DNA of 64,000 nt from Candidatus Angelobacter sp. Gp1-AA117. GTDB lineage: Bacteria; Acidobacteriota; Terriglobia; Terriglobales; Acidobacteriaceae. The notes beneath the pieces are model-generated. The model was not told the origin of the DNA, did not search any database, and saw only the letters and a program-made list of their open reading frames with translations. The stretch is from contig QHVI01000042.1 in assembly GCA_003223515.1 (NCBI GenBank), positions 1 through 64,000 of the forward strand, written 5' to 3'. Below are positions 52,764-61,916 of this stretch, piece after piece. Both the position numbers and the translations under genes were made by a program. Position 1 is the stretch's first letter. Each line of letters begins with the position of its first letter.

Positions 52764-54800
52764 ATGTCATTCATGACAGGAAGGCTCGGCCTGATGCACC
52801 GAATTCGGAAAGCCGTGCGTGTTGCACTGTCCCCCGCGATGCTGATCGTGATGGCCTTTACCGCCATCAGCACATTCGTCGCCTGGCATTTTGCAAAGAC
52901 CAATGAGCGCGATCACATTCATCGCATGACCCGCTTGGCAACTTCCGCTATATCAGCGGATTTGAACTCAGACATGGAAGCATGGCTGCTTAGTCAGGTC
53001 CGCCTCGCGAGAATGTGGGAATTTGGGGAACCTACTTATGCGCAATGGTCAGCCTTTGCCGGCCTGTTCCTGGAGCATCACCCCGGCTGTATCGCTCTCG
53101 AATGGCTTGATCCTAAATACGAAGAACGCTGGATCTCGCGTGCTCCGGGGCAGAAGATTCCTCTGGCGGGCGCCGCAATCCGGGAACACCTGCTCACGGA
53201 CGCAGCAAATTCAAAGGCGATCTTGCTGTCGAATATTGTTGTCTCCTCCACTGGCCAAAAGCAGTGGATAACAGCGGTGCCGATTTTTCAGAACGGCGGG
53301 TTCCGCGGCTTTGTTCTCGGACACTTCGACGTCCAGCGGTCTCTGGACACCATGCTCAACGATATCGAAAAGCTCGATTTTTCTGTGGCTGTGGAAGAGC
53401 AGGGTATTGAAGTTTTCCGCCTGGCAGGAAGCAATGATGAAAATTTTGTGGGATGGGCGCAGGACACAAGCGTCCGCCTGCCGGGAACTATCTGGCAGTT
53501 GCGTGTCTGGCCCAAGCGGGAGGTGATGAGCGAAATGCGCTCCAACTTGCCTGCGGCAACACTTTTATTCGGTGCAGCGGCAGGTTTGATGCTCATGATC
53601 ATCGCGTGGATCACCGACTTTCTGCGGGCTTCGCAACGGCGATTTTCCGGAATCCTGGCGATTTCCGCGGAAGCGGTGATCTCCATGAATGCAGACCATA
53701 AAATCACACTCTTTAACCGCGCGGCTGAAAGCACTTTTGGTTACACCGCCGGGGAGGTTCTGGGCCAGCCGATGGAACTGTTGATCCCTGGGCGTTTTCA
53801 AAAGGTGCATAAGGAACATGTTGCCCATTTCACTCATTCGGACAAAAACAATCTATTGATGTCTGACCGGCGGCACGTTCTTGGCCTTTGCAAAGACGGC
53901 AGTGAGTTTCATATGGCGGCCTCCATCTCCAAATTGGAAATTGCAGGTGAAACCATCTTCACTATCATCTGCAGCGATGTGACAGAAGCGGTGCTTGCAG
54001 AAGCGCAACTCAGAAAATCACACGAGGAGCTGGAAATACGTGTCCAGGAGCGTACTGCGGCACTGGTGAACATGAACCAGTCCCTGGAGCTCGAAATCCT
54101 GGAACACCAGCGGGCCGAGGAAGAAATACAGGAACTCTCCCGGCGCATGATGCGTGTTCAGGAAGAAGAGCGGCGCAACCTGGCCCGGGAGCTTCACGAC
54201 GGCGCCACCCAGAACCTGGTGACCTTGTTATTGCATATGGGAAGAATGTCGCGGGATCCGTCTGTCATTTCACCCGCAGTCCTGGAGGAATGGATGCGGC
54301 TGACGGAGCAGAGCGCTAACGAATTGCGAACGGTCTCATACTTGTTGCATCCACCTTTGCTGGAAGAGTTAGGTCTGGGCCTGACGCTCCGGAGTTACGT
54401 GGAAGGTTTTGCTAAACGGACAGGAATTCAAGTGACCCTGAGCAGCCAGGGGGACCTGGACAACATGGGATTCGATATTGAACTGGCCGTCTTTCGCATC
54501 ATCCAGGAAGCGCTTTCCAATATCCATCGCCACTCTGGCAGTCGTACCGCAACTGTCCGGATTTCCTGCGATGGCGATGTTCTGCGGTTGCAAATCGCCG
54601 ACCAGGGACGCGGCATCCTGGAAATACATCGCAGCGGCGTGGGGCTGGGATCGATGCGCGAACGAGCGAGGCTCCTGAAAGGCCAGCTTGCCATTGAGAC
54701 TGGGAGTACCGGCACGACAATCAAAATTGAACTACCTGTGAGCCATCTGATCCGCTCTCACGCCCTAGCTCAAGCTGCTCCTCCCCCCTCTGGGAGCTAA
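52764..54800 (+). CDS. Sensor histidine kinase (CHASE-like, PAS, HisKA_3, HATPase)
   Basis: 678 residues from ATG 52764 (TTG 52737 and ATG 52794, the latter with GGAAGG upstream, are alternatives). Two membrane segments (about 25-45 and 265-285) enclose a periplasmic CHASE-like domain. Then come a PAS domain (about 300-420, NRAAESTFGYTAGEVLGQPM), a coiled coil, the phospho-acceptor His in RNLARELHDGATQNLVTLLL and a NarX/DesK-type ATPase (FRIIQEALSNIHRHSG; GRGILEIHRSGVGLGSMRER). Phosphate would pass to the NarL-type regulator encoded divergently. The extracellular ligand is unknown. Confidence 0.88.
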   Translation: MSFMTGRLGLMHRIRKAVRVALSPAMLIVMAFTAISTFVAWHFAKTNERDHIHRMTRLATSAISADLNSDMEAWLLSQVRLARMWEFGEPTYAQWSAFAGLFLEHHPGCIALEWLDPKYEERWISRAPGQKIPLAGAAIREHLLTDAANSKAILLSNIVVSSTGQKQWITAVPIFQNGGFRGFVLGHFDVQRSLDTMLNDIEKLDFSVAVEEQGIEVFRLAGSNDENFVGWAQDTSVRLPGTIWQLRVWPKREVMSEMRSNLPAATLLFGAAAGLMLMIIAWITDFLRASQRRFSGILAISAEAVISMNADHKITLFNRAAESTFGYTAGEVLGQPMELLIPGRFQKVHKEHVAHFTHSDKNNLLMSDRRHVLGLCKDGSEFHMAASISKLEIAGETIFTIICSDVTEAVLAEAQLRKSHEELEIRVQERTAALVNMNQSLELEILEHQRAEEEIQELSRRMMRVQEEERRNLARELHDGATQNLVTLLLHMGRMSRDPSVISPAVLEEWMRLTEQSANELRTVSYLLHPPLLEELGLGLTLRSYVEGFAKRTGIQVTLSSQGDLDNMGFDIELAVFRIIQEALSNIHRHSGSRTATVRISCDGDVLRLQIADQGRGILEIHRSGVGLGSMRERARLLKGQLAIETGSTGTTIKIELPVSHLIRSHALAQAAPPPSGS

Positions 54801-55017
54801 AAATCAGTTTTCCACCCGATGCCAAGCAATCAGCCATATATTATGCTGTTGCTACAGCGTGTCTCTTTCATTATTGCGCCGCTTCCGGGAGAAAGCGATC
54901 TGAAGCTTTGGAGAGGCACTGGGCCAGAAGGCCTTGACGATTGAATCGCCTAAAGTACATGGAGAACGGTACGATAAACTTACCAAGAGAAATCAGAGGT
55001 GTGAAGGAGCCACTCAA

Positions 55018-55413
55018 ATGGTGCAAACTGCCGTAAGACACACTCGAGTACTGGCGATTGATGATTCTCCTGAATTTCTTTCAAGCCTCCGGGCCTTTTT
55101 TGAGACGACGCCGGATTTTTGTCTGGTCGGCGCCGCTCGAAGCGGAGATGAGGCCCTCGCATTGGCCCAGGAATTACGTCCTGACCTGGTGCTTATGGAT
55201 CTTCAAATGACGGGCATGAATGGACTGGAAGCCACTTCGGAAATTCGACAGCGTTTCCCCGAAATAGCCGTCGTGATCATCACGGCCCATGAAATTCCAG
55301 GCCTGCAGCAGGTATGCCATGAGAGCGGCGCCTGCGATTTTGTAAAAAAATCCAGGCTGTACCAGGACCTCCCTGAGGTGCTCGCCAGGTTTCTAAGCTC
55401 CCGCCGGACTTGA
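55018..55413 (+). CDS. Stand-alone receiver-domain protein
   Basis: 131 residues from ATG 55018 (AAGGAG 8 bases upstream; a longer frame from 54934 is less likely). Only the receiver domain: acidic pair in LAIDDS, phospho-Asp in LVLMDLQMTGMNG, Thr in IITAHE and Lys in FVKKSR. No output domain. It lies 217 bases after the histidine kinase in the same direction, so it is probably a phosphate sink or connector for that kinase, competing with the NarL-type regulator. Confidence 0.85.
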   Translation: MVQTAVRHTRVLAIDDSPEFLSSLRAFFETTPDFCLVGAARSGDEALALAQELRPDLVLMDLQMTGMNGLEATSEIRQRFPEIAVVIITAHEIPGLQQVCHESGACDFVKKSRLYQDLPEVLARFLSSRRT

Positions 55414-55841
55414 ATTGGGTCCACAACCAAAGCGAAACACGGAGACACAAGAAGTCAGACGCGAATGACGCGAATCGGGCGAATGAACGCGAATCAAAAC
55501 CCTTGCCACTGATCAACACAGCGTGGCGAGCCACAACCAAAAACCTTTTTACCGCAGAGGACGCAAAGGACGCAGAGGTAACAATAGTAGTTGATGTGTA
55601 TTGAATTTGGCAGTGTGTTGCTCCCTATGGACCGCAGCCGCCCTCGGCTGTGCGGGAGAATTCGTCGCAAGCAGAGATGAATTTGAACGTTAGTAATACA
55701 GATGAACACTGATTAGAGGACAGACTGCTGGATAATCAGGACGACCGAAAGCTTCGTCCATTCAGATCACAAGTTCCACAAGGTCAGTTCAGACTCGCCG
55801 CCGAGTAGCCACGGCGTGCCCTGTGGACGAGTTCGTCGAGG
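55414..55841. other. Gene-free region with a dispersed repeat
   Basis: 428 bases, no supported gene. It contains simple GAATGACGCGAATCGGGCGA-type reiteration (near 55463-55496) and the 27-bp repeat at 55552-55578, a copy of 3093-3119. It seems to be decayed repeat DNA. Confidence 0.5.
55552..55578. repeat. 27-bp dispersed repeat, copy B
   Basis: Same family as 3093-3119 (24 of 27 identical), made of near-repeats of GACGCAAAGGACGCAGA. Positioned in a gene-free region like the first copy. Confidence 0.5.
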
Positions 55842-58562
55842 TTACTTCATCATGAACGTAAGCGAGTCAAAACCGACTTTGCCGACATTGTCGGTGGCCC
55901 GGGCCGTCAACAGGTGCTTTCCCTTGGCCAGGCCGGCAGTGGAAGCAGAACACGCCCAGGAGTCGGTGTTTTGACATAACTGCCATGGACCGTTGTCCAC
56001 GGAAATTTCGACTTTGGCGATGCTTCCATCGCGGTCTGCAGCGGTGCCGAGAACACCGAAGTCCGTATGAAAGCTGCTGTTTTTCTTGGGGAAAGTAATC
56101 ACCACGGCCGGCGGAGCATCGTTGTTGGCTATGACTACGGACTCGCTCACGGTGCTCGAATTGGCCGCGCTGTCGGTGGCGCGCGCGGTGATTACCGCCG
56201 CTCCGTCCGGGCAGCGTGTGGTGTCCCAAATAAAGGTCCAGGACGTGGTGCCGGAAGCCAGGCTGAAGGGCTGGCTACATACGGAGACTTCAACCTTGGA
56301 TATGGTGGCGTGGTCAGACGAAGCGATACCCGCAACCGTGATGGTTGCCAAGGCAAAAGCTCCAGGCGCCGGAGATATGATGGCGACAGTTGGTGGAATG
56401 TGGTTACCGATGCTTACTGATTCACTCACGGTGCTGCTGCCACCTAATCCATCGGTCACACGCGCGGCGATCACCGCCGGTCCATCCGGACAGAGGGTGG
56501 TGTCCCAGACAAAGGTCCAGGACGTGGTACCGGAAGCCAGGCTGAAAGGCTGGCCACAGGCCGATACCTCAACCTTGACCACGGTGCTGTTGGTGGCCGC
56601 TGCGGTACCTGCAATCGTGATGGCTCCGAAGATCGAGGCATGGGGCGCGGGGAAGGTGATCGCGCCCTGCGGAAGTGGATTGGGAAACACCGCGATCACC
56701 GTCATCCCGATCTGACCTTTGTTGTCGGTGGCGCGTGCGTTGACAGTATGGTAGCCAGGAGTCAAGGTGGTCATGTCGAGCGGAAAGTTCCACGAGGTTG
56801 TCCCGGCAGCGAGTCGAAACGGACCTGAGTCGATGGCAACTTCAACCTGCGCCACGGCGCCATCATCTGCAGCCGTCCCTTTGATTGTGGTCGCGCCTTC
56901 CAGGAGGTCGCCGTTGCCCGGCGACGTGATACTGATGACCGGAGCCAAATCGGGACCGCCGCATCCGGGGAAACGGAAGGATGCAATACGCGTCGCCCAG
57001 TTTCCGGCTTTGTTGCTGCTGTTGTATTCCGTCGTATACCAGAACGTGCAGTCATCCGCCGGATCGATAGACATGCTGCTGTAGTCACCCCAGCGCGCCG
57101 AGTTGCCAGAGGTCGTGTCCTGATATCCAACTCCTTCGAAGATTGACGCCTCTCCCTGGGTGAGTTCTCCCAGCGGGTCAGAGGCCAAGCGCCCCGCGTA
57201 GCGGATGGAGGGGTAGAGGGTATCGCTTGCAATGCTATACCCCAGCGCGATATCGCCGCTTCCGTCCATCGCGATACTTCCCATCCAGCGGTGGTTGAGG
57301 TCGGGCGCAAAGGTGCCCTGCTGAAAGACGAAGGGAGCAGCAGTGCCCGGACTGCGGATCTCGTACCAACGGACGCCAAGACTGGTATTGCTGCGCACCA
57401 CGTGACTGATGACTAGCGATTCGTGATCACCGAAGTTGCGGTAGGCAAGCCGGAACATGAAGCGGTCGCCGATTACCTCCAGCAGGTTTGCCGATGACGG
57501 AGATTTCTCCGGGACGCACCCGGGGTTCATGCAGGTTGGACTTGCGGTAAAACCGGCGGGAGAAAGGGCGGTGCTGGTGAATGTGCTGTTGAGTGGGTTT
57601 TGCCAATCGATGTGAAACTGCCACAGAAAAAAAGGAGAGCTGAACGCGAGAAGGTAGTTCGGCGCTCCCACTGGCGGTGGGGTGCGGCCGTCGAAATCAG
57701 CAGGCATCATGGTGCCGGTGGAGGTGAGTGGGCCCACCTGGAAGGCCGCCGGTTGGCCCGCGATCATGGCGGCGCGGTCGAAGGCCCATGCACGGGCCCC
57801 AAGATAGCTGGTGGCGGTGTTGTTGTACTCGTTCTCTGTCATGTAGTAGCCATCAGGCCATGCCCCGAACTTCGGATAATCTATGAAATCGTTCCCCGGC
57901 ACCTGGAAAGCGTAGCGGTTCCAGGCGCCCAGCGGATCAGGCGTGGCGGAGACAGCAATGCACTCGTAGAACGGTTGACCCAGCAAAGGCGCTCCGCCGA
58001 TTTGACTGACCAACCAGCGATCGGCGAGCCGGTCATAGAGCACAATTGGATCTCCGGATCCGTACAGCTCGCAGGAGCCGCCAAAGCCCGACCAGAGCGA
58101 TGCGATAGGAATCGGGCCCAGCAAGGACGCGCCTTTCTTGTCCCAGACCTGGAGATGGATATTTGCGATCTGGATGTAGTGATTCGGCCCGGCGGCGCCA
58201 TTGATATCCGGCGGCGTATTGCCGCTCGCGGCAAAGTTGATCCCTTCCCAATTGGCGCCGGTGGCCGGCATCTTCGACGGCGCCAGCAGCGCGCTCTGCA
58301 CTACCGTATCCGGCCTGGCCGGGGGCGTGGGGAGCGTCGGCAAAGGCCCTCTCCTTACGTGAATGGAAGCGCTGCGGGGCAAGGCACGCGGCTGCGATTG
58401 AAGCGGCGGCGAGACATCATTCTTCTCACTCTTACTCAACGCGATGCCCGATTGGGCCATCATTCGAGTCGATAGCAACGTGCAGGCAGGCAGTAAGATC
58501 GCCATTGACATGGCAGTTGCCAGCAAGCGGCGGCGCAGAACACTGCTCAAATGCATCTTCAT
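55842..58562 (-). CDS. Secreted protein with a five-bladed-type N-terminal domain and Ig-like repeats
   Basis: 906 residues from ATG 58562 (other Met starts lie within 12 codons; no clear ribosome-binding site). A signal peptide ends near MMAQ. Residues about 110-520 form a domain with propeller-like repeats (DINGAAGPNHYIQIANIHLQ; LYDRLADRWLVSQIGG; DYPKFGAWPDGYYMTENEY), frequent in exported proteins of soil bacteria, function unknown. Residues about 545-900 are four Ig-like (Big_7-type) modules with the phrase VKVEVSACGQPFSLASGTTS repeated. Modules 2 and 3 are near-duplicates. Probably a surface adhesive or polymer-binding protein. Located next to the Rhs locus. Confidence 0.8.
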   Translation of the reverse strand: MKMHLSSVLRRRLLATAMSMAILLPACTLLSTRMMAQSGIALSKSEKNDVSPPLQSQPRALPRSASIHVRRGPLPTLPTPPARPDTVVQSALLAPSKMPATGANWEGINFAASGNTPPDINGAAGPNHYIQIANIHLQVWDKKGASLLGPIPIASLWSGFGGSCELYGSGDPIVLYDRLADRWLVSQIGGAPLLGQPFYECIAVSATPDPLGAWNRYAFQVPGNDFIDYPKFGAWPDGYYMTENEYNNTATSYLGARAWAFDRAAMIAGQPAAFQVGPLTSTGTMMPADFDGRTPPPVGAPNYLLAFSSPFFLWQFHIDWQNPLNSTFTSTALSPAGFTASPTCMNPGCVPEKSPSSANLLEVIGDRFMFRLAYRNFGDHESLVISHVVRSNTSLGVRWYEIRSPGTAAPFVFQQGTFAPDLNHRWMGSIAMDGSGDIALGYSIASDTLYPSIRYAGRLASDPLGELTQGEASIFEGVGYQDTTSGNSARWGDYSSMSIDPADDCTFWYTTEYNSSNKAGNWATRIASFRFPGCGGPDLAPVISITSPGNGDLLEGATTIKGTAADDGAVAQVEVAIDSGPFRLAAGTTSWNFPLDMTTLTPGYHTVNARATDNKGQIGMTVIAVFPNPLPQGAITFPAPHASIFGAITIAGTAAATNSTVVKVEVSACGQPFSLASGTTSWTFVWDTTLCPDGPAVIAARVTDGLGGSSTVSESVSIGNHIPPTVAIISPAPGAFALATITVAGIASSDHATISKVEVSVCSQPFSLASGTTSWTFIWDTTRCPDGAAVITARATDSAANSSTVSESVVIANNDAPPAVVITFPKKNSSFHTDFGVLGTAADRDGSIAKVEISVDNGPWQLCQNTDSWACSASTAGLAKGKHLLTARATDNVGKVGFDSLTFMMK

Positions 58563-58767
58563 AATGTATTGTCCGATTGGGCTTGCGATTCTCAAGTACT
58601 GCTAAACAGGCCCTGTGAGGCTGGTCCAGGCTGGGAAAGACCAGCGGGGAATGACTTTGCATGTTTCAATCCCACGGTTACTATGACGGCCGTCACATAT
58701 GTATGTGAGGAGCTTTTGGGGAGTGTCATTCGCCAAGAACTCGGAACTGCTGGGATTTGACAATTGG

Positions 58768-58834
58768 CTGAGATGAACCGTCCAAATCCGGACGAATAAT
58801 AACGGAACTGCGCATAATCCAGCTTCAATTCGCT
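58768..58834 (-). pseudogene. Detached Rhs core tail
   Basis: 67 bases nearly identical to the end of the Rhs core in the main gene (63277-63343). On the minus strand it reads ELKLDYAQFRYYSSGFGRF, the last strand of the core just before the toxin junction. It follows the 104-residue gene directly and has no toxin behind it. This is the third copy of the core end in the locus. Confidence 0.7.
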
Positions 58835-59147
58835 ATCTATTCTCCACATCGAATCGTACTTTCTGCATCCATTGCGCTATGGGAGTGATCTTGGATTTTT
58901 GAGGCGGCCTTTGGGGAAAGGAATAAAAAAAGGAGAGCCGCATTGAATCTGCACGCGTGTCGAACCAAAAATCAAAGCAGGGGGTTTCATCCACTGGAAC
59001 CCACGTTTCAAGCACAAGGGGGATATTGAGTTTTTGTAATTCTCGTTGCCAGAAGACAATTTCTTTTGATGATACATTCACTTCTTTTTTACGAACTCGT
59101 ATCTGGGAAGCTACTTCCTTAATTGTGGCATGAGGGTCTTGGCGCAC
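58833..59147 (-). CDS. Small hypothetical protein at the end of the Rhs cluster
   Basis: 104 residues from a GTG at 59147, 43 bases after the propeller-like gene; the frame continues upstream without a good start, so it may be N-terminally cut. An N-terminal helical part (ATIKEVASQIRVRKKEVNVS) precedes a strand-rich part (IPLVLETWVPVDETPCFDFW). No motif known to me. Its stop touches the Rhs core scrap, which suggests it came in with a toxin cassette, perhaps as an immunity gene. Confidence 0.4.
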   Translation of the reverse strand: MRQDPHATIKEVASQIRVRKKEVNVSSKEIVFWQRELQKLNIPLVLETWVPVDETPCFDFWFDTRADSMRLSFFYSFPQRPPQKSKITPIAQWMQKVRFDVENR

Positions 59148-59189
59148 AATTTGTTCAACTCGTGTGAAGATGGCCTGCCGGAGCGGCCA

Positions 59190-59969
59190 TCATAACAGTG
59201 CCACTTCAAAGCTACACCCACCATCTCGGGAGATGTAAACTCCATCAGTTGTTCCGATTGCCAGATTAGCTGAGTTCATTGGATTAATTGCTATTGACCG
59301 AACAGAAAAGAGCTGCTCAGTCGCTACAGGCAGCAAGTTCCAGGACTGCGCGCGATTACAACTCTTAAATACCCCCTGATTTGTAAGTAGATAAATCGTA
59401 CCGGACTTATTGATATCAAAGATCATCTCAACAATTTGTAATCCTTGCCAAGAAGCTATCGAATAGTGCGAATGTAATCCGTGGGCTTCTGAAGCTGCAA
59501 CTGCTTCTGCGTGCCCCTTTAATATAACCGGCTTTTCGAGGAGATTGTGATCCAGTACAGATGTCCAGGAGCGGCCGCGATCATTGGTCATGAATATTTG
59601 TGAATGATGCACTCTTAAGCCAAATTCGTGATTACTAGGATCCCAAATTGTCATCTGCGCCAAGGCTATTAGCTTGCGATCAGAAGATATCTTGGAATTG
59701 GATGAGGTTTTCCAGGTATGCTCATCGACTGAGCCTGACATAGTACGTTTCGATGAATGTTCTGAGAACTCGTGCCGAACTGCTAGTAACTCTACCGGGT
59801 GGCCCTTAGAATGCCGAAAGTACACATCAAAATAGGGCAAATCAACTTCCGCAGGGGGCGACATATAACTCCTCTCTGCAGCAATCGGCATACCACAACT
59901 ACATTTTGTGTCTTGTGCTGGATTGAATAATGCAACAAAAGCAATGATAAAGCCTATGTAAGCATTCAT
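59190..59969 (-). CDS. Exported BNR/propeller-like protein
   Basis: 259 residues. Signal peptide MNAYIGFIIAFVALFNPAQ, followed by KCSCGMP. The second half has Asp-box-like patterns S-x-D-x-G-x-S-W/F (TNDRGRSWTSVL, then SRDGGCSFEVALL at the very end), typical of BNR and YCF48-like propeller blades. At 259 residues only part of a full propeller is present, so it may be truncated. It lies in the region behind the orphan Rhs cassette, separated from it by an insertion-sequence scrap. Function unknown; a secreted binding or immunity role is possible. Confidence 0.55.
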   Translation of the reverse strand: MNAYIGFIIAFVALFNPAQDTKCSCGMPIAAERSYMSPPAEVDLPYFDVYFRHSKGHPVELLAVRHEFSEHSSKRTMSGSVDEHTWKTSSNSKISSDRKLIALAQMTIWDPSNHEFGLRVHHSQIFMTNDRGRSWTSVLDHNLLEKPVILKGHAEAVAASEAHGLHSHYSIASWQGLQIVEMIFDINKSGTIYLLTNQGVFKSCNRAQSWNLLPVATEQLFSVRSIAINPMNSANLAIGTTDGVYISRDGGCSFEVALL

Positions 59970-60180
59970 TTCTTTACATCCTTTGAGTTACATTCTTTTT
60001 CCATTTTACTGGGAATTCGTCCGAGGCTTGCCGGGCCGGTCATCTTATCAGCCCCCTTTATCTTGCTGCTTTGGCGAGACCTTGATCCGAATCTCCAAAG
60101 ACTGATGTATGGAGAGTTTCATGTACCAGAGTCTGCGGGAGATGGCTCTTTCTGGGTGATCGACATGGATAGCCGGGCTT
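59970..60180. other. Short gene-free region with an open plus-strand frame
   Basis: A plus-strand frame ending at TAA 60211-60213 reads LDPNLQRLMYGEFHVPESAG then DGSFWVIDMDSRALSRLIDR, which looks coding-like but has no usable start. It may be the end of a broken gene. No other feature. Confidence 0.3.
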
Positions 60181-60272
60181 TATCCAGGTTGATAGATCGC
60201 TTTCCGCTTTAAAGCCTTGGTGAAGCTCTCACACTGGCGTTGTCATGCGGATTGGCCAAGGTGCGGAACAAG
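60181..60272 (-). pseudogene. Insertion-sequence transposase remnant (DDE, catalytic-Glu end)
   Basis: One frame gives RTLANPHDNA, and after a one-base shift QCESFTKALKRKAIYQPG then TAA (60183-60181). Joined, this is N-P-x-D-N-A-x-x-E-S-F-x-K-x-L-K, the catalytic-Glu segment of IS3/IS481-type transposases. Only about 28 codons survive. Confidence 0.5.
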
Positions 60273-60301
60273 CGTCAGCTTGAAACTATCGAACTGAACG
60301 G

Positions 60302-60859
60302 TTAAGCGGTAGTCCATCCACTGCTACCGGTTTTCTTCTGCTTTCTGGTAACAAGCTTTTTTCGATTTATGTCCCGTTCAACTCTAATTGCCAACTGTAA
60401 ATTAGAGGACGCCACCCAATAAAAATGATTGTGATTTGTCCAGAGGATAGCATGATAAGCGTCGTGAGCTGCCGTCTTGTCAAATAGTGCTACAACTCGT
60501 CTTCCGATCTTATGTTGTGCCTGCTCTGCTTTGGCTGAATCTTCGATGATACGAGCAGCCTTCTTAAGTGATCTGCGGAGCTGCTCTTCTGCTCCTTGGG
60601 CTGATGAAAACGCTCCCTGAGTCACCGCCACACGCTCTCCAGTTGGAGCCTCATATGTGGTCATAGACAAGAATGTACCATCTTCGGCCTTCGCATCTCC
60701 CATCCATACAGCCTTCAGCGATTCGCTGCTGCCATTGCTCTGTTCTTGGAAGCTGTACACAGATAGCGTGAGTTTCTTCAGCCCGTCTTCTGGCCATGAA
60801 TTTAATTCAGTCAGCAAGATTGTACACAATAAGAAAATAGAGCTCCGTAGCTTATTCAT
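60302..60859 (-). CDS. Secreted small protein behind the orphan Rhs cassette (candidate immunity)
   Basis: 185 residues from ATG 60859 with AAGGAG 6-8 bases upstream. Signal peptide about 1-20 (LRSSIFLLCTILLTEL). The mature part has alternating strands and a long helix (AEEQLRRSLKKAARIIEDSA). It starts 23 bases after the stop of the orphan Rhs toxin end, the usual place of a cognate immunity gene. Export suggests it would meet the toxin in the periplasm. No known immunity family recognised. Confidence 0.55.
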   Translation of the reverse strand: MNKLRSSIFLLCTILLTELNSWPEDGLKKLTLSVYSFQEQSNGSSESLKAVWMGDAKAEDGTFLSMTTYEAPTGERVAVTQGAFSSAQGAEEQLRRSLKKAARIIEDSAKAEQAQHKIGRRVVALFDKTAAHDAYHAILWTNHNHFYWVASSNLQLAIRVERDINRKKLVTRKQKKTGSSGWTTA

Positions 60860-60882
60860 AGTGATCTCCTTCACCTTGGGAT

Positions 60883-61905
60883 CTACTTCCTCTGAAAAGT
60901 GCCTTTTATGTAGCAATCCTGAAGAGCGGATGAGAAAGTTTCATCCCGCGGCCCCTTCCCGATACCTGTTATCGCCGTCAATGAGTTACCTAACTCAAAA
61001 ATCTGAACTAGAAGGAGTTCTTGCGGATCCACCATACTATTAGCCGAAAAGTTTGTATATGGTTGTGATGGTATGGTATAGCCTAGAGCTACTCCTACCC
61101 CTGGCTCCAGTTGGCCCTGATTAACAGCATCGAGTGTTATTTGCGATGCTGATTTGGAGTGCGCATCATTGGTAATGCTTATGACGCTGAGTGCTCCTGA
61201 AAACGTCGAAGAGCCTCCGTGTGTATCAATGCCAAACCCGACGAACGACCCATCTGAGCTTGGATTTGCCTTTGCTCCCATTTGAGACGGGGTGAAGCTA
61301 AGCAGCACAGTGCCAAAAATCTTGGCAATACAGTCGGCCAAGACCTTAGTATCCACTTTTGGCGCTGGATTTGCGCCATCTCCCCCGCCACCACCTAACC
61401 CGCCGCCTAGAGGATCTCCAGATACACCACCACCTATATCGTCAAAAACCATCTCCTGGTGGCAGACGATTCCCCAATTTACGGTTGTTCCGCGGTCTTC
61501 ACCATTAAATTCCGTGTGTTCTATACTGGTAATACCCGGTCCGCAGACACTTACCAACGTGAGGCCGAGTGGGTCTACATTGTTAACCGGATCATTGGCA
61601 ACATAGCTATAGTGATTCAGTGACTGTGGTCCCTGAAGCTTGCCTTCCAGAAGATCTGCAGACATGTACCGCCCAAAGCCCGATGCATAATTCCGGAACT
61701 GCGCATAATCCAGCTTCGACTCGCCATCTCGCTCATACGTGGTGAACTTCAGTTTGGAGCTGCCGCTGTCATACCAGCTTTCTCCGAAGGGCGCATGCCC
61801 ACGGCGGGTTACGTTACCAGCAGCATCGGTATCGGCGCGGTTGGAAAGATGATCAGGATGATGATAGGTCACTGTGCTGGAAGAAAATTGGAAAAGCTCA
61901 AACAT
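60883..61905 (-). CDS. Orphan Rhs C-terminal cassette with a degenerate HELGH-type domain
   Basis: 340 residues from ATG 61905 (weak start, 12 bases after the preceding stop; the frame is open further up). Residues about 10-95 duplicate the Rhs core end (YHHPDHLSNRADTDAAGNVT to the NDPVNNVDPLGL junction). The C-terminal domain then aligns loosely with that of the main Rhs gene: both have K-V-x-x-x-x-L-x-x-C-I-x-x-x-F-G early and end in a Q-I-x-E-L-G and D-C-Y series. Where the main gene has HELGH this one has FELGN (60985-60999), so a zinc site is lost. It is an orphan cassette that could recombine onto the main gene through the core copy. Confidence 0.6.
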   Translation of the reverse strand: MFELFQFSSSTVTYHHPDHLSNRADTDAAGNVTRRGHAPFGESWYDSGSSKLKFTTYERDGESKLDYAQFRNYASGFGRYMSADLLEGKLQGPQSLNHYSYVANDPVNNVDPLGLTLVSVCGPGITSIEHTEFNGEDRGTTVNWGIVCHQEMVFDDIGGGVSGDPLGGGLGGGGGDGANPAPKVDTKVLADCIAKIFGTVLLSFTPSQMGAKANPSSDGSFVGFGIDTHGGSSTFSGALSVISITNDAHSKSASQITLDAVNQGQLEPGVGVALGYTIPSQPYTNFSANSMVDPQELLLVQIFELGNSLTAITGIGKGPRDETFSSALQDCYIKGTFQRK

Positions 61906-61916
61906 CTCGTAAAATG

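Noticed and set aside
57600-58475. 291-codon plus-strand frame antisense to the Ig-domain protein
   Set aside because: Arg/Gly-rich shadow frame; no start signal and no family.
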